A stretch of 64,000 nt of DNA from Selaginella moellendorffii (taxonomy: Eukaryota; Streptophyta; Lycopodiopsida; Selaginellales; Selaginellaceae): positions 160,629 through 224,628 of the forward strand of contig NW_003314386.1 of assembly GCF_000143415.4 (NCBI RefSeq), given 5' to 3'. Of this stretch, positions 1 through 10,859 are shown piece by piece. Each line of letters begins with the position of its first letter. Position 1 is the first letter of the stretch. Position numbers and translations under genes: made by a program. The notes beneath the pieces were generated by a model. The model ran no database searches. It worked only from the letters and a program-made list of their open reading frames with translations, and was not told where the DNA came from.

Positions 1-641
1 CTCAAGCCATGGGGAGGTGCAAGCTAGGTTAGGATGATAGAAGGTCTAATAAAGCTATCACTAGTTCTTGCACAAGCATAGTTGGCACTGCCTGCACCTC
101 CAACGGTGAAGGCACTAGCACTCATGCTACCACTAGCAATTGCAGTGGTGTCTGATCCATTGCATTGATCCTCTATGTTTTCAAGGATCTAGCCTACATA
201 AACAACGCAAAGATAATAGAGAGAGAAGGACAAAGAAGAGAAAGAGTTCATCATGGATTGATCTGACTCACATATCCTTCAATCCAAGTTGAAGACTTAA
301 GATCAAGCCTTGATCCAAAGTGCTTGATTGATAAATTTCATGGTGGGAATGACCATAATATGATTGCCATTGGTAAAGAAAATCATGCCAAAATTCTGAA
401 GGGAGCAATAAAGGGCAAAACTAACCCTAACCCTATGCCAATTTTTTTCATGGACGTCAGCCCTAGGACTAAAGGTTTTCCTAAACTCAAATAGTTAGTC
501 GGCATCATCAAGAACAACAAAAAGCGTCATGCCACTCTTAATCTCATCAAAGTTATGACCTCCCTTCTTGTACTGGCCAGGAAATTTTTGGTTCTCTCGG
601 ATAGCTTGGCAAATTTCTTCAACGTTCTCGAAAATCTTCGT
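1..641. other. 3' flank of the H+-ATPase gene, no gene seen
   Basis: This stretch lies downstream of the H+-ATPase stop codon and probably includes its 3' UTR. I see no open frame with a recognisable protein and no RNA gene. The 60-360 part is composed like old transposon debris, but no diagnostic motif could be found. Confidence 0.5.
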
Positions 642-3600
642 TTACACGGTGTAGTGCTGCTGGATCGTGTCTATGTCCAATCCCTTGAGCCTCACCACCG
701 ATTCGACGTGACCCTTGAGCGTAAGAAGCTCCCTCAACCTGGATCAATCCACCAGCGTCGATCATCACACATGAAAACTTTCTATGAACCAAAAACTTTT
801 CTTTTTACCTGGCGATCTCGGCACGCCTCTTGGCTTGCTCCGCGATCTCGGACAGCTCCTTGTAGCTGCCCCTGTCTTGAGTCATCTTTGTTTCCGGTGG
901 ATGGAGCCCGTGGAGTGTTCGCTGGGCGTGAGCCCATTGAGCCTCACGGGCCTCCTTTCCAAAGTCCTTTTGGGTTGTAAAAGCAGTCTGTTCGTGAAAA
1001 GAAAAGCCAGTGAGCAATCTGGAAACTTCAAGAAGAAGAAAGAAAGATCACGGACCTTATTCTCGATCATGTTCTGCCATGCTTTGCCGCTTAGCACGTA
1101 ACGCACGAAGATCTTTAGGAAGTCTAGAGGGATGTAAGTTACGAGACTGTAAAGCCAGATAGCACCAGCCCATCCCCAGCCAATTCCTTTGATACCAGCA
1201 AAATTCCACCTTGCATACACAGCAAGGAGCGTTGCCACCTGAAAGAAAAAAAAGTTAAAGACCAAACGACGGCAGGAAAAAGAAAAAGAAAAAAGAGATG
1301 ATGAGAGCTCATTACCATCTGAGCGACAAGAAACGCCGAAAGCAACAAGAATCCCGGACGCTCAAAGTATGAAAAGCTTCGTGACCTTGTGACAAAGATT
1401 AGTGCCTGACTCACGATACTGACTTGCAGGTACACCGCAGCAGTCAATTCCCTGTTGCTGTCTTTGATGGTTCTAAGGTGGAACTTGCTCTGCGGGAATC
1501 ACTCGCTTTATGTCAGCTTAGAGACCGAGAGACTCTACCTCAAAAAAGTCGGTCTTGTAGATCATCCAGAAGAATAACACTGTCATCAATCCCATGTAGG
1601 TCCCGAGAACGATGCCGGTTGTGAAGATTTCCCGGAGCTTCCAACTATCAGGCAGCGGAGAAGGTTTGACACGATCTTTTGAGATTGTCATGATGGTACC
1701 TGCAGGGACACGCGACATCCTGTTCATCAAACACATAAAAGAAAGATAATGCACCCACCATCATTCAGAATGGCAATGATAAGAACCATGAATGGAGCAA
1801 AGTCGAATTTCCATATGAGAGCAAGTAGCATAAAGCCGAGCTAGAAAGATAAACAGTGGTCAGTGACGCCTGAGCAGCATCATATATGTAAAATGTAACT
1901 TACCACTATACGGATTGTGATCGACACGGCATAAATCTGTGGAGACAGCTTATAGTTTAGAGAAGTAAAGACGTTGCAACGCTGCTTACCGTGTAGTTTT
2001 TCATACGCTGGAAGATAGCACGGCTGGTAAGAACAGCACTGATAATCACACTAAGGCCGGGCTCAGTTAGAACAATATCAGATGCACTCCTTGCCGCGTC
2101 AGTAGCATCTGCTACAGCAATACCAATGTCTGCCTTCTTTAACGCAGGAGCGTCGTTCACACCATCGCCAGTCATACCGCAGATATGCTTCTTTTCTTGC
2201 AGCTTCTTCACAATTTCATACTTGTGTTCTAGACACAGAAGTAAATCATAAGCACGAGTCTTCTCAAGTGCCAAACGAAAAGCTTACCTGGGAATACTCC
2301 AGCAAAACCATCAGCCTTTTCAATCAGCTCCTCAACCGGAAGCGCAGCAAGATTCTCATCTTTGTGGTTTCCAAGCAGCGAAGAAGATGGATACATGTTT
2401 GTCCCCATCCCAAGACGGCGACCAGTTTCCTTCGCAATTGCCAATTGATCACCTAGAGAAAACGAAAGCTCACTTTAGGCACTCACAACTGACAGGGAAA
2501 TCTCACCTGTGATCATTTTAACGTTTACACCAAGATTCAAAGCCCGGCGAATGGTTTCAGCGCTGTCGTGACGGGGAGGGTCAAAGAGAGGCATCAGTCC
2601 ACAGAACCTCCATGGTCCTCCCGGACTTTCCTTGTTCTTCTCGGGTACGTCCTATGAATACAAAACTTTGTAAGGAACTAGTCTCTTAGGACAAAAAAAA
2701 GTGCCAGACCTGTATGGCAACGGCAAGAGAACGAAGCCCTCGCTCAGCGAACTTGTCGATGATGGAGTGAACCTTGTCTGCTATTTCGGACTTATTGTGA
2801 GCCAAGGCGAGAATCTTCAGAAGCAAACATAGCTTTAGCCAAATCAGAAAGCAAAAGAAAATACTGGGTTGTTCGAACCTGCTCAGGAGCTCCTTTACTT
2901 GTTCTGTGCCACTTTCCATCGGAGTCAATGTAGGTGAGTGCTGTCCTCTTGTCCACAGGATTGAAAGGCAGAAAGTGCACTTCCGTGACATTAGCCCGAG
3001 CCTGTCACACTCATTCCAGTTAAGCTAGCTTCAAACTTTAAACAGCGGGAGCCACAGACCTCTTTAGGATCCGCAAGCATTCCAACAATGGCCGTGTCTA
3101 TTGCATCCTGGTTCTCAGTTCGAGACGCTCTCGCAGCCAACAACACTACCATTTCCTTGTCCACTCCTTTCGTAAACACCTGAAAATATAATAATACGCA
3201 CTATGAGAATCTCTGAGCACTTAAAAAACTGATGTCAAGTCACTCGCCTCGATAAGGTTTTTGTCGACTGTGAGTTTGTTCAGTGTCAATGTACCCGTCT
3301 TATCACTGCACAGGACATCCATTCCAGCCATTTCTTCGATAGCAGTCATGCGCTTTGTAATAGCTCCCTGTAGTTCCATAGAATTGTTTAGGAACGTCAA
3401 ATAGAAAGAATGAAAACTAAAACAACTTTTAACGAACCTGTGTCGACAGGCGGTGAGAACCAATAGCCATGGTAACAGACAAAACCGTCGGCATTGCAAT
3501 TGGAATCCCGCCAATGAGCAACACAAGCAAATTGTTGATGCCATCACGATACTTCCTCCTCTGGATTGGATACATGACGATGATCTCGATCACCATTCCA

Positions 3601-4776
3601 ATGGCAATGGAGCAGATGCAAAAGTTTCCAATCGCAGTGAGCACCTTCAAGCAGCAGCCACAAGGAGTAAGATCCAACTTCCCGTGCAGAGACGCAGAAA
3701 AGACTTTTTTACCTTTTGAAAGTGGCCAACTTGGTTAGTGGTGTCAACTAAATGCGCGGCCTTCCCGAAGAAGGTATGGACTCCCGTGGCAATCACAACC
3801 GCCTCAATCTCTCCTTGCTTGCACGTCGATCCAGAGAAGACCTCATCACCTGGATTCTTGGTCACTGGGAGCGATTCTCCAGTCAGTGCCGACTGAATAA
3901 TATCAAGTGTTAGAATCGTTCTTGAGCGACAGGAAAAACTTGCCATATCAGCGATAAGATATGATCAGACCTGGTCAATCTTCAGCGGATCACCATGGAG
4001 CAGCCTCGCGTCAGCTGGGATGATATCACCGAGCTTGATGCTGATGATATCACCGGGAACTAAGATCTGAGCGTCTTGCTCCTGCCACTTGCCGTCCCTC
4101 AACACCTATAGGAAAACACCAACGTTCTTTCAGCTCCTGACTGGAACTCGAGAACGTTACAAGGCAGCGAACAAAGATACCTTGGTTTTTGGAGCTAGCC
4201 GCGCCATTAGAGCGGCCGCGGCGTTCCCCGCATTGTTCTCCTCAATGAAAGAGATGGTGGAATTTATCACGAGGAGGATGACTATTCCCACAAAGTCTTC
4301 CCAGTCCGGCGGCTCTCCCTATAGTAACAAGCGAGAGCGAAGAGTCAACTAAGAGAGCCGAGAATAAAAAGTTTAAGTCCCTTACGTCTCCATTCGCAAG
4401 AACAATCGCCATGATAGCAGCCGCCTCCATGACCCAAGAGAGAGGATTCCACATAAATCCCAAGAACTTGAGGAATTTGCTCTCCTGGAGTAGCAAGGCA
4501 ATGGAAATGAGCACCATGCAGGCAAAGATCGATCCATCGATCGCACCTTTTTCTCCTCGAGCTTGTTGTAGCCGAAGATCTTGAGCCGATTCTCTCCCTC
4601 GGTGCTGGTGAGACCAACCTCGGTACATTTGAGCTGCTGGAACACCTCCTCCACTGGAATTCGCTCCTGGAATCCCACCGATTGAGCGTTAGCGCTTGAA
4701 ATTTCGAGCCAAGAACAGCGCCGCTCACCAGATCGACGTTCTCGTCAAGAACAAGCCCCTTGCCATCGGCCGCCAT
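642..4776 (-). CDS. AHA: Plasma-membrane H+-ATPase (P3A-type proton pump), complete
   Basis: This is a P-type ATPase that exports protons across the plasma membrane and energises secondary transport. Reading the minus strand gives 21 exons whose codon counts all close in frame: 4729-4776, 4547-4666, 4386-4484, 4181-4318, 3971-4105, 3713-3892, 3438-3644, 3248-3367, 3060-3179, 2879-3001, 2710-2814, 2507-2651, 2288-2452, 1990-2228, 1904-1936, 1759-1840, 1539-1699, 1316-1489, 1056-1238, 809-987 and 642-738. They encode 950 residues, the usual family length. Visible motifs are TGES (about 184-187), the phosphorylated Asp in DKTGT (331), KGAPEQ (425-430), GDGVNDAP (589-596) and the membrane Asp in LNDG (686), which is the proton-coordinating position in the family. 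The C terminus ends -QQHYTV, so the penultimate Thr needed for 14-3-3 activation is present. The start lies in a strong context (ACCATGGC). One intron (3180-3247) has a GC donor; the rest are GT-AG. Confidence 0.97.
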
Positions 4777-5300
4777 GGTGTCTCTCCCGATCGGCGAAAA
4801 GCCCCCTCGCGGCAGGGATTCCCTACGCCGATCCGTCACTCATCCAGCTGCAAATCGCGCGACGCGGAATTAGAATCACAGCAAGACCATCGCCACGAAG
4901 AATATGAAAAGACACACACAAGAAAATCGATCAAGAAAAACCTTGGAGCTCTCCACCGGGAGAGAAAGAAAAGAGAACTATAGCCTAGGTAGAAATGTTT
5001 TTTGGGGGAACCTATCAATATAAGTATAAATATGGAATCGATCGAGCAATGAGCAAGTAAAGACGAGAAAAATGGCTCGAGAGGCGACTGGCGAGTGGAA
5101 GACGTTGCTATCGCGGCGCAAGAAAAAAAAGCATCGATCCAAATCGATCAAAGGGGTGACCTTTGTTAGCCTAAACCAGGAGCCAAGAAATATTTGCCTG
5201 TGGTTCTATAATTCACCAGAGCTGCGCCGGTTGGAGCACGTAAGTTCTCGCGCGAGGCGTCGAAAAAGAGGACTGGACCGCTTGGGGCGGGGTTAGCCGG

Positions 5301-5355
5301 GGTTTTTATACCTGGGCTACAAGAACACGACGACTGTGGAGGCCCAAGTGGCCCA
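5301..5355 (-). promoter_or_regulatory. Candidate core promoter of the H+-ATPase: TATA box plus two site II motifs
   Basis: On the minus strand TATAAAAA lies at 5310-5303. Two TGGGCC (site II) hexamers lie just upstream at 5341-5346 and 5350-5355 (read as GGCCCA on the plus strand). If used, transcription would start near 5280 and give a leader of about 500 nt, which is plausible because H+-ATPase leaders are often long. A weaker TATTTATA on the minus strand near 5020-5035 is an alternative. Nothing shows experimentally which is used. Confidence 0.45.
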
Positions 5356-5359
5356 ATGG

Positions 5360-6720
5360 AAGGAAACCGGGAACGAGTTTTAATTTTGGGGGGAGATTTT
5401 TCTTTTTCCTTTCGTGGCAGGCTCTATAGAGTGGACCGCGAATTATTTTTCGCAGATGGAACCTTGGATACGACGACTTAAAACCCGGAGAGACCGCTTT
5501 ACTTTATACAACAGGGGATGACCTCTTGACACTATTTGCCGCATATTGGGATTTGCTAAGGGTGGTTGACGCACGCATTGTGAAACTATTAGGTTAATGG
5601 ATTAGTATTAGGCACAAGCCAAAGGTTGTGTCTTTTGTGGGGGGACATAAGTTGGCGGCATGGTCTGTGGAATCAGATAGTAAACAAAGGGTTTTTAAAG
5701 GTTGTAGCAAATGCCGCGGCGCGGCAAAGGAAATAGAGGTGGGAAAAGATTTGATCCAACGGCCGTCGACTTTTCCATCCCTATCGTTTTCTGGAACCTT
5801 TGAATTTGCGGTGACGGATATACTCCACCCCTCCAACCGAGATTCCATTGCCCTTCTCGTCAACTCTGGGCGGCTTACGTGTATATTTTATATGCTTTTT
5901 GATTTTCTGCGTCCCACCTTTCAAGCTCACTGGGGAGCATGTTATCATCAATCATAATCGTCCCAAGTTGAAAAACGAAAAGAAAACTATCAAAAAAATC
6001 AAAATGCGAGAGATCGATCAAGGCGGCGTACTAGAGGGCGTTGGAATCTCGGGGCGAATCTATAGAGGCAACTTTGCTTTCGATTTCAATGCCAGCCTTT
6101 CTTTTTCGCAGTTGTGGGTGGATTCACGGACGGGTGCGCAGCTTCCAGCCCTGGACCAGCTAAAATCTTCCCCTGGAATCTTCCCGGAATCTCCCTGGCT
6201 TGTAAGGCTCTTTGGTTGGTTAAACAACTCCCTAAAGCCCTATCATTGACAACGAAAGATGCCTCCATTCCCTTGACAATCAAACAAAACCGGGGCTTAT
6301 ATATTTATGATCACGTAGTTTAATCGTATCGGAGCTTAGCACGTTCGAATCCAACGAGAATCTCCACGCGACACATACAAACATTCAAGGTCCTGTGATG
6401 AATCGATCCCAAAACAAAAGCTTGAGAGCGCAAAATTGTCCATTGGCTTTGTCAAATTGTGCAGCGCCCTTGTGTGCACGGAAACGTTAACGAGAGAAAG
6501 AGTGACCATCTTTTCATTCCAATGGCTGGACATGGTTGACTAGAGACGAAACCACTCGTCACGGGCTCGATTACCTGTCCCGGCAATGTCTCCCAAAAGT
6601 CAACACGCTGAGCCCTATTTTCTCGAAAATTCCACGACTCGCAAATGGTTAAAAACCGGGTTATTGTCAACGCAAGTCAATCTAAACCTAAATTCTAGAG
6701 CCCTAGAAATGATATACTTT
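5360..6720. other. Intergenic region between divergent H+-ATPase and ZW10 genes
   Basis: No convincing coding region was found; the open frames here are short, overlap on both strands and resemble nothing known. The part from 6300 to 6600 is partly repeated elsewhere: an 18-base word at 6544-6561 recurs exactly at 61683-61700, and the following CACGGGCTCGAT stretch recurs upstream of the ZW10 pseudogene near 16420-16435. Confidence 0.45.
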
Positions 6721-6725
6721 AAAAA

Positions 6726-6735
6726 TTTAGGGTTC
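6726..6735. promoter_or_regulatory. Telo-box-like motif upstream of ZW10
   Basis: TTTAGGGTTC lies 12 bases before the ZW10 start codon. It contains eight of the nine bases of the telo-box AAACCCTAA read on the other strand. Such boxes are frequent in leaders of plant housekeeping genes. Confidence 0.4.
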
Positions 6736-6746
6736 TTGGGGAAGAA

Positions 6747-9538
6747 ATGGAGGAGCTCCTGGCGCCTCTGCTATGCGGGATCGACTACGCCCATGGAGGA
6801 GGCAAGACAATGCCGCTCACCACGCCCGATCTCCAGCTCCTGTCAGAGAGGATGCAGGTACGCGCGGAGGAGATGAAGGATCGCGTCTTCGCCACCGTGA
6901 AGAGCCGCTACAGCAAGATTACGGAGCTCGCTCGTCGCGCTAGCACTGCCGCATTGGATGTAGAGGCCGTGGATTCCCAGCTCCGGGCTCTCCTGGACGA
7001 TTCATCGCTCCGGATCGGGGATACTTCTTTCGATTCCAAGCTGTGGAAGCTCTCGGCGGAGGTGAAGGGGATCAGGAGTGAGCTGAGGGTGAAAACATCG
7101 GCTTTGGCCGTGGTGAAATCCACCGTCGAGGTCCGTGATCGCTTGCTAGCTGGGAAAGAGCTCTTCGATGCAGGCCAAATTCTAAGCGGTGCGAGGAAAA
7201 TCGCCGAAGTGAAGGGAATCGTCGACGATGATGACGAAGATACGCTCTTGATGCATGAACTTCTCAAGCAGCTGTTATCAAGGATTTATTCCGAGGTATG
7301 TCTCCTTTCACCCTTTCAGGTTTATTTTTTCATTCTTCTTTTCTTTTTTCCCAGGTGGATTCTCTACTTGCAGGCTTATGTTCTAAAGTTGTCTCCGTGA
7401 ATTTTACTGAAGGAATATTGGCTGTGAACTTTGTGACAGTTGCGGGATCTCGACATAACTTTGTAGCAATACTGGAGACAATGGAGGTAGCTTTCTTGAA
7501 ATCCAGGTTTGCGTTTTCACTGAATTTCTCTTGACAGGTACTTGGACTCCTCGATGGCTTCCTTGGTCGTTTCACAGATAATTTGTGTAAGCTGTTGGCT
7601 CTCTTAGTCCACTCTGCTACTGTCGTGAGAGTGGAGCAAGACAGTGACCGTGCAGTACTAAGGATCACTAGAGACGAGAATGCAAGAGTAAGTTTCTTCT
7701 TTTTGTGTTTGTGATGATGTGTTAGTCTGTGATTTTTGTGAATTCCATTGAAACCAGGTAAATCAATCATCTGTAGAAGGCGTTTATAAAAAAGTACTGG
7801 ACTTTGTAAAGTTTATCAACGAGCATCTTTTACACCGCCAGAAAGTATGGATGCTAAAGCTGGGCAGGTCGATTTGGCCAAGGCTTGCCGATATGATAAT
7901 CCAGAATCACTTACGCAAGGTTACAGTATTTTTGGTGATCCTGGTGGAGACTGACCTTTTGGATTGTGTTGCAGGCAATTCCTGCCGATCATACACAGTT
8001 CCAACATTTTGAACAGATTCAAATCCTTACGTCAGAATTCGAAGAAGCTCTCGAAGCCGAAAACTTTGTCAGTGTGGACGACGAAGGTGGACTACTTAGC
8101 AACTTCACAGCCGATGTCGAGATTCATTTTTCTGCGAACAAAAGAAAAGATTTGCTGGCTAAAGCTCGAGACATTATCATACGTTTTGATTATCGGTTGC
8201 TTCTGGTAAGTTCATTCACTACTTTCGTATGGCTAATGTCCGTGCAGGATATGGCAGCAGAGAGGGAGGAGAAAGACCGACTTATTTTTAGGGAAGACAA
8301 GTATGTTGTATCCTACCTTCCAAAACAGCTTTTACCCATTGTACAGGATACATTGAAGGTATACTTTTACTTTCTCTTCTTGAATTAGTGCTTTGTTGTA
8401 GGATGCTTGCTCATCGACACCAAGACTAGCTTTGGAGCTTTATAAAGTCGCCCGAGACATTGTGCTGCTCTACCGAGCAATCGTTCCTTCTCAGGTCTTG
8501 GTGTCTGACAAATCCTCAGTGAAAGCAGCACCAGTATTTTACAATGACTGCCTCTACATTGCACATGAGTTGACGACTTACTCCCAGCAGGTTTGTGGAC
8601 CTCAAGAGTATCCAGTTTCTTACGCTCTGTGATCTGCAGTATAGCTCGTCACTGCCTGCCGATCTGCAACAGTCATGCACTTTGATGGACCTCGTTTCGG
8701 TGTTTCAATCCATGGGATACAATATGCTTTCAACACATGTTAAGCTGATAAACAATCAGCTCCTGCAGGTTTGTAAAAGAAAAAAAAAGAAAATGCTATT
8801 CAGCTTTGCAGAAATGTCTTGTTTGTAGGCTCTGGACAGTGCTAATGGATTCAAATCGACGGATGAGAGAAGAGGCCGTGAAAGGGCGCAGTCTGCACTG
8901 CAACAGGTACAGTTTCTGTCAAAGATAGACTTTGCTGGAACTTCCTTTCGCAGGTTGTATCAATCTTTAGATCTACGCACAACGTCTGGCAAGAATTTCT
9001 ACCCAGCAGTTTTCAAGTGAAGCAGTTGACAATGCTGGCTGACTCACTTGTTAGCAGAATTGTTTATGAAGTTCTGTCTATCAAAGACATGGCTGCCGAA
9101 GAAACTGTTCAGGTAAACAAAGTCTGGGTGGTGTTATCAGTTTTACAATCACTTCATCCAGTTGCACAACTTACTGGACGAGCTGATACTGGACTTGGGC
9201 TCGGTGCTGGCTTCTGTCGAGAAACATAGCAGGAAATCACTCGACATCCTTGTACCGTCGTGGAGAAAACTAAAACGCTTATCTGGTAACGCCAGTTTTT
9301 CTCGTCTTGGCTGACATGGAAAACTTGTTCCAGAGTTATTGGAGATGTCCTTGAGGCCCATCACGAAAGCATGGGAGAGTGGAATTCTCCCGTCGGCAGG
9401 ATTCTCGCCAGCCGAGGTGGGTGTACTATGGAGTTCTCTGAAAGAGATATTTGGTCTTTCGGTCAGGTCCAGAGCTTGATCAAGGCGATATTCACGGACA
9501 CCTCGTTGAGAGCGGAGTGCCTTGAAAGAATAGTTTGA
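6747..9538 (+). CDS. ZW10: ZW10 homologue (Dsl1/NRZ-type tethering complex subunit), complete
   Basis: ZW10 acts in the Dsl1/NRZ tether for Golgi-to-ER vesicles (the plant MAG2-MIP complex) and, in animals, also at kinetochores. Thirteen exons close in frame: 6747-7295, 7355-7486, 7538-7687, 7758-7919, 7975-8205, 8248-8358, 8402-8590, 8640-8768, 8829-8906, 8954-9112, 9162-9285, 9334-9416 and 9467-9538. They encode 722 residues, close to plant ZW10. The N-terminal ~180 residues in exon 1 are charged and helical, as in the family's coiled-coil region; the middle contains the conserved hydrophobic LLDGFLGRFTDNL-type block, and the C-terminal exons form the conserved helical tether domain. The ATG is the first in frame and fits the start of a long exon. 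A decayed copy lies at 16477-18708. The identification is by family resemblance recalled from plant ZW10; the gene model itself is read directly. Confidence 0.9.
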
Positions 9539-9923
9539 TGTTCCTTTGCGGGCCAAATTTCCAAACAGTTTTGTGATATTTTCTTTCAGCGAGAAGCAGC
9601 TACTCGGGTGAGTGTTTTGCTGGTCGAAACTTTTTCTCCAGTTGCCTTTTCTTTTTTCATGCTTTTTCTAGTTGCGAAACACATTCTGGCAAATCTTCTT
9701 TTTTTTTTGGCGTGAGTTCGTGATCAATGCAAATCAAAGTAGCCTTCGTGCTTCGTAGCAAACGCGACTCTTTGTGCTTTAAGGGCACGATATAAAAGTT
9801 GATATCAAGCTCACGAACAATCATCAAGACAGATGACTTTATAAGCCATTGACTTAGTGAAAAATTGAAGAAACTTTATAATACTTTTCCTCCTCTAGGA
9901 AAAATGTTATAAGCTTTCTTATA

Positions 9924-10560
9924 TAGGTGTTAGATTTTCTCCATTTGTTTTGTGATGTTTTTCCTCTTCAGCAGAATTAATGTTCAAAGTGCACACTTTC
10001 TAAATTCTGGATATCAAAGTTCAATTCATTACCAGAGTATTCATGAAAACGACCTTATTAACTTTAGAAATCTTGAGGGAGAAAAAGAATTTTCATTATC
10101 TATTGCACAAATATTTGGTAAAAAATGATGAAGGCAGAACTCTAGAAATCAAGAAATTAAATTTTTGGACCAATGTGGAATGGCAAATGTACCATTTTAC
10201 AAAAGCAGTATTTGAAACATTTTTTATAATTAAATCCATAGGCATTATTTAGCCTTATTAAATGAAGTTGTTAAAAATGGATGGAAAAACTTAGAAGCAT
10301 ATTTAGAACCCATACAAGGTAATTCATACAAAGAAGCATGAAAATCTTAAGATAGTAAGTCAAAATACATTACTTATTAAATAGTTCAAAAGTTAAAGGT
10401 TTAATTTTACCACCTAAGCATAATGTGCAATATAAAAAATAACTTAAGCAATATTATAAATAAAGGTAAAATTTGCTATTTACATTTTCAATTAGATACT
10501 GATAATAAATATTAAATGCCCAAATAGGAGTGTCTAACAATCTTTGATTACAAGATTGCC
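9924..10560 (+). pseudogene. Decayed bulb-type lectin gene (copy of lectin B)
   Basis: The DNA following ZW10 aligns by eye with the intact lectin gene at 19070-19996 and with its upstream DNA. The start ATG of the intact copy is ATA here. Recognisable stretches include the IHEND, EKEF and LNEV.KNGW segments and the KVKG.ILPP segment, but the frame is broken by many indels and stops and most of the third lectin repeat is missing. The homology starts upstream of the lectin, in the sequence just after the ZW10 stop, so ZW10 and lectin were duplicated together. Confidence 0.85.
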
Positions 10561-10859
10561 CCCATAGTTAATAAGCTTATTGAAAGTTATTGTAAATTTT
10601 TAACATATTATTTCTATGAAAAACATTATATTTAGCATATTGTTTTTTATGATATATAAACTTATTTGAAGATAGCATTTATAAAAGTTTTTTTTCTTTT
10701 CCTTCTTCAGCTTTTAATTTTCAATTGCACTTGGAGGAGAAACTTTGAAAATATTTAAAGTCTAAATCCAAAGACAAAATGATTCTTCAAATGAAAAAGA
10801 AGATAACCATATGTCCAAAAACAAAATTATAAATAAAGATCTAAACCTCTTAAAATACT

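Noticed and set aside
4777-4839. 21-residue N-terminal extension of the H+-ATPase
   Set aside because: The extended frame would begin at GTG; the ATG at 4776 has a strong context and gives the family's usual N-terminus.
4836-5018. Apparent upstream ORF in the H+-ATPase leader
   Set aside because: It starts with TTG, not ATG, so there is no basis to call a uORF.
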